From the NCBI GenBank assembly GCA_035569695.1, contig DATMMO010000003.1, positions 1 through 7,576 on the forward strand: 7,576 nt of DNA, written 5' to 3'. This stretch comes from DASXMT01 sp035569695. GTDB taxonomy: Bacteria > Actinomycetota > Acidimicrobiia > Acidimicrobiales > RAAP-2. A program made the translations under genes and the position numbers. The notes beneath the pieces are model-generated. The model saw only the letters and a program-made list of their open reading frames with translations, was not told the DNA's origin and did no database searches. This document shows positions 1-5,230 of this stretch, in pieces. How positions within the stretch are numbered: position 1 is the first letter of the stretch; every line of letters begins with the position of its first letter.

Positions 1-163
1 CGGTAGGCATCCTCCCGACCTGGGGCGACGACGCTCCGGATAACAGCGGTGCTGGTATCCTTTGGCGGGGCTTGAACCAGACCGAGCCCGGTTGCCCGCC
101 AGCATTTGCCGGCCCATGTCTCGGCAGAGTGGGCGTGACGCGCTCGGGGGTGGACTCCATCAA

Positions 164-2791
164 ATGACGAGAGGCATCTGGGTCACGACAGCCTCGGACG
201 CAGAGCGGTCACCCGACGCGCGGAGACCGACCCTGGCGAATCGTCTCCATATCACCCCTCGGTGCATCCGAGTCGGTTTGGGCGCTATTTGGCTCCTCGA
301 TGGCCTGCTGCAACTTCAGCCATACATGTTCGGGCGAAAGTTCATCGACAACGTCATCCTTCCAAATGCCTCTGGGCAGCCTGCTCCGATTTCCTGGTCG
401 ATCAGATCAGTAGCTCATCTCGCGGCTCCCGAGATCATCGTGTGGAACGCCCTGTTCGCCGTCCTCCAATTGGCGATCGGCGTTGGGCTCATGTCCAAGC
501 GGTTCGTCCGGCCAGCCATTGTGATCATGATCACATGGTCGATCGTCGTTTGGTGGTTCGGCGAAGGATTTGGCGGGTTGCTTACGCACGTCGCTTCGCC
601 ACTGACCGGCGCTCCCGGCGCGGTACTGCTTTACGCCGTTATCGGCATCCTCACGTGGCCCAAGAAGCCAAGCCCTGCCGAAGGAGCCCCGTCGGTTACC
701 CACCGACCAGGTATCGCCTCGGCGGCCGGGGCATCAGGTCCGTTCGGCATCAAGGGCGCACTGGGCGTCTGGGCGGCGTTGTGGGTTGGATCTGGGCTCC
801 TTTGGTTGCAATCAGCCAACCGGTCGGCTGGCGCGATCTCGTCTGCGATCTCTCACGCCTCATCTGACGAACCTTACTGGTTTGCGCACTTCTTGTTGGC
901 CCTCGGGAGACACCTTTCAGCAGCTGGTCCCATAGAGGCTTGGCTTCTGGCAATTGTTTCGATCGTGATCGGCATCGGACCGCTGGTGTTCAACCGATCG
1001 TCGGTCTTCCTCCTCTGTGGGGCCGTGGTCGCGTTGTTGTACTGGGTCTCTGGAATGGCATTCGGAGGAATCCTCACCGGAACGGCGACCGATCCGAATG
1101 GAGGACCGCTCTTCGTCCTGTTGGCATTGACACTGTTGCCCACTGTCCCTCCACTCGCCGGAGCCGTCTTCGCGCCATGGGTCGCAACGATCTCCAGGCA
1201 CTGGGTGCCGGTCGTCGCGATGGCCGCGGTGGTGGTGCTCTTGGCCGGATGCGCCTATACCAACGCTCCGGCAACCTCTCCGTCCGCTGGGCCTCCGCCG
1301 GACTCCAAGTTCGCGATCCATTCCCCGACGTTGCTGGCCCCCCAAGAGGCCGGCATGACGAGCGGTCTTCCCTTCGAGAATCCGCCCAATCTGGATCAGC
1401 CGGGGGATCCGTCGCCAAAAATCACCTTGGTCGCCTCCGCCGGGCATTTTTCGGTCGGGGGCCGAATGGTTGGCGGGGAGACGTACAACGGCAGCTATGC
1501 CGGGCCCACGATGTACTTAGAGCCCGGTCAGGATGCCCAGATCACGCTGATCAACCACCTGAAGGTTCCAACCGACCTGCACTTCCACGGGATGCACCTC
1601 TCCCCGTCCGGGGATCAGGACAACATCATGATCTCGGTGAAGCCGGGGTCCACGTTCGTCTACCACCTGAAGATCCCAAGAGATCAGCCCATGGGGACCT
1701 TCTGGTACCACGACCACGTGATGCCCACCCCTGGGACCTATCCCAATTCCATCGGCGGTCCCGGGTATGCGCCGGGAGCCGATATCGAGAGCCAGACGAT
1801 GGCTGGTCTCTCCGGGACGATCGTGATCGGGGACGACCGGAGCCTGCTGCCACCGGACCTGCAGAACATCCAGGCGAACACGATCTCACTCAAGGTGGCG
1901 CAGATCCGGTCCAACGGCGACACGATGCAGAACACGACGGATGAGGGGATCGCCACTGGCGGTCCCACCGTCGATCTGGTGAACGGCCAGCTGGATCCGG
2001 TCCTCACAATGCGTCCGGGCGAGACACAGCTGTGGCGTCTGGCGAACATCGGGGCGGACAACTTCTTCGACTTGCAGCTCGCCGGCTTCACCTTCACGGT
2101 GGTCGGCCAAGACGGCTATCCGGTCAGCGAGGTGACCAACTCGAGGACCCGGCTCCTGCCTCCCGGGAAGCGCTACGACGTGCTCGTCACCGCCCCTAGC
2201 CAGCCCACCAGCGTGGTCCTCCAGAATCTGGCGACGAACACGAACGTGGGGGGAGGGTCCGGACCGGGATTCACCGGCATCATCACCGACGCGTTCGACC
2301 TCATGACCGTGAACGTGGCCGGGACTCCCGAGACGCCGGTCCCGGGCCCGTCCGGCGCCCTGCCGACATCGCCGGCAAACCTCGCGAACGCCCCCATCGC
2401 GCAGTACCGGACAGTGACCTTCAGCGAAGCCACCAAGGGCAGCGCGATGTACATCAATGGCAAGACGTTCAATGCCAATAAGTCAGTCTTTTCCACTCCG
2501 GCTGTACTTGGAACCACGGAGCAATGGACGCTCAGGAACGTCAGCAACAACATCCACCCGTTCCACATACACGTCGTTCACTTCCAGGTGATGTCGGTCA
2601 ACGGCGTCACCCAGCCCTTCACGCGCACCCAAGACATCGTGGACGTTCCTTATGAACAGGACGGGATACCGGGGACGGTTGTCATCCGAATCCACTTCAC
2701 CGACTTCGTCGGGAAGTATATGTTCCACTGCCACATCGCCTTCCACGAGGACTACGGGATGATGAGCTTCATCAACGTCGTCAAGAAATAG
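164..2791 (+). CDS. Membrane-anchored multicopper oxidase with duplicated DoxX-like membrane domain
   Basis: The C-terminal half is a three-cupredoxin multicopper oxidase, a family that oxidises a substrate at a type 1 copper and reduces O2 to water at a trinuclear centre. Residue numbers count from the TTG at 62. All four copper motifs are present: HFHG (507-510), WYHDH (548-552), HPFHIH (832-837) and HCHIAFHEDYGM (889-900). In the last, Cys890 and Met900 fit the type 1 site with a Met axial ligand. The N-terminal half (about 70-360) has roughly eight hydrophobic helices in two similar units resembling DoxX/DoxD proteins. A lipobox-like LAGC ends at Cys397, just before the oxidase. I chose the ATG at 164 because residues encoded before it look non-coding and a purine-rich GGGGGTGG lies 10 bases upstream; ATG 116 and TTG 62 are alternatives. 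It is not Met-rich like CueO, so the substrate (metal, phenol or quinol) is open. The oxidase call is firm; the DoxX assignment is moderate. Confidence 0.9.
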   Translation: MTRGIWVTTASDAERSPDARRPTLANRLHITPRCIRVGLGAIWLLDGLLQLQPYMFGRKFIDNVILPNASGQPAPISWSIRSVAHLAAPEIIVWNALFAVLQLAIGVGLMSKRFVRPAIVIMITWSIVVWWFGEGFGGLLTHVASPLTGAPGAVLLYAVIGILTWPKKPSPAEGAPSVTHRPGIASAAGASGPFGIKGALGVWAALWVGSGLLWLQSANRSAGAISSAISHASSDEPYWFAHFLLALGRHLSAAGPIEAWLLAIVSIVIGIGPLVFNRSSVFLLCGAVVALLYWVSGMAFGGILTGTATDPNGGPLFVLLALTLLPTVPPLAGAVFAPWVATISRHWVPVVAMAAVVVLLAGCAYTNAPATSPSAGPPPDSKFAIHSPTLLAPQEAGMTSGLPFENPPNLDQPGDPSPKITLVASAGHFSVGGRMVGGETYNGSYAGPTMYLEPGQDAQITLINHLKVPTDLHFHGMHLSPSGDQDNIMISVKPGSTFVYHLKIPRDQPMGTFWYHDHVMPTPGTYPNSIGGPGYAPGADIESQTMAGLSGTIVIGDDRSLLPPDLQNIQANTISLKVAQIRSNGDTMQNTTDEGIATGGPTVDLVNGQLDPVLTMRPGETQLWRLANIGADNFFDLQLAGFTFTVVGQDGYPVSEVTNSRTRLLPPGKRYDVLVTAPSQPTSVVLQNLATNTNVGGGSGPGFTGIITDAFDLMTVNVAGTPETPVPGPSGALPTSPANLANAPIAQYRTVTFSEATKGSAMYINGKTFNANKSVFSTPAVLGTTEQWTLRNVSNNIHPFHIHVVHFQVMSVNGVTQPFTRTQDIVDVPYEQDGIPGTVVIRIHFTDFVGKYMFHCHIAFHEDYGMMSFINVVKK
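269..1141 (+). repeat. Protein-level internal duplication of DoxX-like 4-helix unit
   Basis: Within the oxidase gene, residues 70-200 and 235-360 (numbered from 62) look like two copies of one membrane unit. The best match is at the end of each copy: WWFGEGFGGLLT in the first against YWVSGMAFGGILT in the second. Each is followed by a loop with a Gly-x-Pro step and a closing hydrophobic helix ending in Leu/Trp-Pro. Both copies start with a similar helix containing a GLL-x-LQ pattern (81-86 and 245-250). The similarity is at protein level only; the DNA has diverged, so the duplication is old. The DoxX relationship is inferred from the helix pattern. Confidence 0.6.
1202..1252 (+). other. Internal lipobox-like segment before the copper oxidase domain
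   Basis: Residues 381-397 (numbered from 62) form a hydrophobic stretch ending in L-A-G-C, preceded by Arg379 and His380 and followed by a flexible Ala/Ser/Pro-rich stretch before the first cupredoxin domain. This matches the lipobox consensus [LVI][ASTVI][GAS]C with Cys397 as the lipidation site. It sits inside a long polypeptide, not at an N-terminus. It may be a vestige of a separate lipoprotein oxidase that became fused, or simply the ninth membrane helix. Whether lipoprotein signal peptidase cuts here cannot be told from sequence. Confidence 0.5.
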
Positions 2792-2800
2792 CTGGTGTGA

Positions 2801-3162
2801 ATGCGCGCGATCGGCAGACCCACGATCCCAATAGGGGAAACGACCGTACCCAGGGTGGCGACCGCGCGCGGCGACGTTCGTCGCTTCATGGCGGCGGCGC
2901 TCGGCTGTCCCATCGGAAGTGGCGCGCTCGCACCCCTTCCGGCGTCTGCCGAACCGCCGCTCTTGATCTCGGTGGTGGGCAACCACCTGGACACCAGGAC
3001 AGGCAAGTTGTCCAGCTGCTTGGCGTAGACCGCTCGGGGACCGAATACGCCTGCGCCGAGCCCAACGGGAGCGGTGTCGGTTGGGGTATCGTCAACGGCC
3101 CGAACGACGAAGCCTCGGTGGCGGACATCGCCTCGTGGCACGTGAACGCCATTCGGCGGTAG
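2801..3162 (+). pseudogene. Frameshifted, truncated 5' fragment of a secreted GH5-family glycoside hydrolase
   Basis: This is the start of a cellulase-like GH5 hydrolase that no longer encodes an enzyme. From ATG 2801 the frame gives a Tat/Sec-like leader (RRFMAAALG near residues 27-35, possible cleavage after PASA at 47-50), then VVGNHLDTRTGK, and stops at 3026-3028. The homology continues one frame over as VVQLLGVDRSGTEYAC, then GWGIVNGPNDEASVADIASW and HVNAIR. These are the strands that open the GH5 barrel in actinobacterial homologues, where the text normally runs on to a VPLNEDCWL-like segment. Loss of a single G at about 3007/3008 would join the two frames. After NAIR the homology ends at the junction with a transposase remnant, so the catalytic Glu residues are missing. 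It begins 9 bases after the oxidase stop with no clear ribosome binding site. Recognition is from memory of the family. Confidence 0.7.
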
Positions 3163-3530
3163 CCCCACAGGGGGTTCTCTTTGGATAGGCGTCACACGAG
3201 CAACTGTGTCTGTTTGGGACACCGCCCTTTTCGGAGTCACTCGATGGCGCTGGGTCCATTTCCTCCGGATGAGCTCTGGTGTCAACGACGGAGCGTGTCT
3301 GGTGTGACCAGCGATGAGGTCCGCTCCCACGCCGGCCGCAGGCGCTGCAGCACCGCCAGCACCATGCGTTCTTCAGGCTTCACCCCTGGACGGTTCACCT
3401 GCCGGCGGAGAATGGCCACTTCTTTTCGGAGGACCAGCAGCTCGATGTCCTTTGACCTACTGGTTCGACAGCAGAGGAGAAGGAGGCGAAAGCCCTGTCG
3501 GCTGAGCAAGACGATGAAACGAATGATCAT
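3153..3530 (-). pseudogene. Degenerate 5' fragment of an IS transposase (integrase-core, rve type)
   Basis: Read on the minus strand, the ATG at 3530 opens a frame with RSKDIELLVLRKEVAILRRQ, then VNRPGVKPEERMVLAVLQRL and VTPDTLRR. This is the characteristic N-terminal region of a transposase common in actinobacteria. The intact family continues as a WHRxLIRRKWT-type segment. Here a stop replaces the Trp and a frameshift moves the reading to PELIRRKWTQRHR. A further frame change gives QLLV*RLSKENPLWGYRR, with an in-frame TGA. The homology then ends at about 3153, before the DDE catalytic core. The element is therefore inactive and missing more than half of its transposase. It faces the glycoside hydrolase fragment and shares a few bases with it at the junction. 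No terminal inverted repeats were identified on either side. Confidence 0.75.
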
Positions 3531-3877
3531 CGGCCAATTCTGGCCACAGCAGGGGAGTAACTCACCTATCAGGAGGCACGGGTCTCACCAGGGCAAATGG
3601 GCCGACACTCTGTCATGACCCCCCGCAGGCAAGTCTCCGAGCGGCCGGCGGCAACGTTCAGGCGTTCGACTCAGTGGGAGGGAGATCCGGGTCCGCCACG
3701 CCACACCCAAGCTGGTTGGCGCGGTGTAGAGCGGGCAAGATGACGCAGGCGGAAGCCGATACATCGCTCGAACAGGTGCGAGCGGGAGCACTTAGGTTCG
3801 CTGCGGACCCGCCTCCACCGCCTCGTGCCGAGCCGGCCCCGTCACTGAGTAGTCGGGGAGCGTTCGAAAGGCCGCCT
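3531..3877. other. Non-coding stretch with no recognised gene
   Basis: About 350 bases lie between the transposase start and the exchanger stop codon. Short open frames exist on both strands, for example one from ATG 3615 on the plus strand giving about 43 residues, but none resembles a known family or has a convincing ribosome binding site. A plus-strand stretch at about 3735-3790 reads RAGKMTQAEADTSLEQVRAG, which looks helical and could be a relic of another gene, but I cannot identify it. No strong terminator hairpin was seen downstream of the exchanger. Confidence 0.5.
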
Positions 3878-4846
3878 CTATCCGATCAGGATGACTGCGG
3901 CCACGAACGCCGGGTAGCAGGCCAGCAGGATGATTCCGTACGGACGAGTCAGTTGCCGGGGCCGCCAGCTGAGGGCCATTGCCAGCACAAGGGCCCCGAC
4001 CATGGCCACCAGAGGCAGGTGAAGGGGACCGGTGTCCGAGATGCGCAGAGGACGGGCCAGCGCAGAAGCGCCCAGCGTCATGGTTGCGTTATAGGCGAAG
4101 GATCCAACGACGGCGGCAACCACCACTTCACTGGCTCCCCGTCGGGCGGCCGACCAAGCCAAGACGACGAGTTCAAACGCGGTGGCGAAGCCGACCAGGG
4201 TGACGCTCAGGGTGGTCTGCGAACTGTCGGCATGCGCGAGATGTCGAATCCCTTCGACCAGCGCGGTCGCGCCAACAGCCATGGCGACGATTCCGGCCAA
4301 TATGATCAGCAAGTCCCGACCGACTCGTCGGCGGACGGTCGCCACTGACGCCTGTTCCTGGGCTTCGGCGAGCTCGGCCGTCTCGCCCAATGTTGGCGGC
4401 TCTCCCTCGAGCACCCAGACGGTCGTCACATAGGCGACGTAGACACCGACCAGCCCGAGTCCTTCAAGCCGCGAGACTTGGCCGCCCCACGCGACGACGG
4501 CGCACAGCACGCCGACTGGGATCGCCGCCAACCCGTAGTGGCGCACTCGGGTCCCAAATGGGAGCGGTGCGATGAACGCACCGACGCCAAGGGCGACCAA
4601 ACACATGGCCACGTTGGCCCCGGCTACGTCGCCGAACGCGACGGCTGGAGCGTGGCGAAGGCTGGCGGCGACTCCGGTGGCCAGCTCCTCTGGTTCAGCC
4701 CCGGCCAGCAGGAGTGCCAACGCGAAGCTCGATACCCCCAACGCCACCGCAGCGGGGGCGAGGTGTTCGGCAAATGACTCGGCGCCCCACACAATGCCAG
4801 CCACACCAGCCAGAACGAGCACCACCCATCCGAAATTTGCCACCAC
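3878..4846 (-). CDS. CaCA-family sodium/calcium-type cation exchanger, divergent
   Basis: This 322-residue protein is an integral membrane antiporter of the Ca2+:cation family (Na_Ca_ex domains). Such proteins swap Na+ or H+ for Ca2+ across the cytoplasmic membrane. It shows about ten hydrophobic helices in two halves, joined by an acidic, charged loop at about 147-177. Repeat alpha-1 spans about 21-88 and contains AGAEPEELATG (48-58) and GDVAGANVA (72-80). Repeat alpha-2 spans about 191-260 and contains GFATAFELV (219-227) and VGSFAYNATM (247-256). The acidic residues of the usual GTSxPE signature are kept (Glu54, Glu225), but the surrounding residues are not canonical and the alpha-2 Pro is Phe224. 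Length is normal for the family. The start is GTG at 4846, with another GTG directly after it; no Shine-Dalgarno is visible. It is divergent from the lectin gene and flanked by gene remnants. The ion specificity is unknown. Confidence 0.8.
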   Translation of the reverse strand: MVANFGWVVLVLAGVAGIVWGAESFAEHLAPAAVALGVSSFALALLLAGAEPEELATGVAASLRHAPAVAFGDVAGANVAMCLVALGVGAFIAPLPFGTRVRHYGLAAIPVGVLCAVVAWGGQVSRLEGLGLVGVYVAYVTTVWVLEGEPPTLGETAELAEAQEQASVATVRRRVGRDLLIILAGIVAMAVGATALVEGIRHLAHADSSQTTLSVTLVGFATAFELVVLAWSAARRGASEVVVAAVVGSFAYNATMTLGASALARPLRISDTGPLHLPLVAMVGALVLAMALSWRPRQLTRPYGIILLACYPAFVAAVILIG

Positions 4847-4866
4847 GCATTTGTAGTCGACAGATG

Positions 4867-5169
4867 TCAGGACACAGGGGGCCTAGACCTTTGCACGGGG
4901 TAGCCCCGGAGCGATGCGTTCGACCCGGTCATGAAGATCGAGCCTCCATCGTTGAACAGCGGCAGTGCCTTCTGAACTGTGAACAGCGTGGCGCGTGCGT
5001 TCAGCGAGAAGGCGGCATCGAAGTGCTCCTCGGTGATCTCGCCAAGCCTGTCCTGCTCGCCCATCCCGGCACTTGCCCACAACGCATCGACCGTGCCTGC
5101 TTGACCGTGGTCGCAGAGCGAAAAAGGCAGCTCCTCGGCCCCTTCGGTTGACCCCATCCGATCTCGCAT
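4867..5169 (-). pseudogene. Internal fragment of a short-chain dehydrogenase/reductase (SDR)
   Basis: The minus-strand frame carries a clear central SDR segment at about 5091-4897. It reads TVDALWASAGMGEQDRLGEI (the strand carrying the family's NNAG-type motif, here ASAG), then TEEHFDAAFSLNARATLFTV and GGSIFMTGSNASLRGY, which includes the catalytic Ser region. Intact SDRs are about 245-260 residues and start with a TGxxxGxG nucleotide-binding motif; nothing like it precedes this segment. After GYP the homology stops and the frame ends nine residues later at 4867, so the YxxxK catalytic pair is missing. The product could not be an active NAD(P)-dependent enzyme. Codons inside the fragment contain no stops, so the truncation may be fairly recent. 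The original substrate cannot be inferred. Confidence 0.75.
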
Positions 5170-5197
5170 AGATTACATTGAAAGCTGACGACAAACG

Positions 5198-5224
5198 TTG
5201 GCATCCCCTTCCTTCTGTTACGAT
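5198..5224 (+). promoter_or_regulatory. Probable leaderless promoter of the lectin gene
   Basis: A -10 hexamer TACGAT (5219-5224), matching the actinobacterial TANNNT pattern, ends six bases before the GTG start codon at 5231. Transcription would therefore begin at or next to the start codon, giving a leaderless mRNA. A weak -35, TTGGCA (5198-5203), is 15 bases upstream, slightly closer than ideal. There is no Shine-Dalgarno sequence before the GTG, which fits this reading. Confidence 0.45.
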
Positions 5225-5230
5225 TACCGA

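Noticed and set aside
56..64. TTG start at 62 with a TATCCT -10-like hexamer directly before it
   Set aside because: The hexamer abuts the codon, leaving no room for a transcription start, and there is no matching -35. The residues encoded up to 163 look non-coding, so ATG 164 was preferred.
940..1944. 334-codon plus-strand frame overlapping the oxidase
   Set aside because: It is an Arg-rich shadow of the oxidase gene, whose own frame carries all the copper motifs.
2752..3330. 192-codon minus-strand frame
   Set aside because: It mixes a short transposase piece (PELIRRKWTQRHR) with antisense of the hydrolase fragment and the oxidase end. It is not a gene in its own right.
3674..4348. 224-codon plus-strand frame opposite the exchanger
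   Set aside because: Most of it is antisense to membrane-helix codons of the exchanger and it has no recognisable domain. Only the non-overlapping start was kept, as an unidentified stretch.
4867..4935. GC-rich stretch with a TTCGA-type loop sequence that could suggest a tRNA or attachment site
   Set aside because: No cloverleaf with paired acceptor and anticodon arms could be formed, and the bases belong to the SDR fragment.
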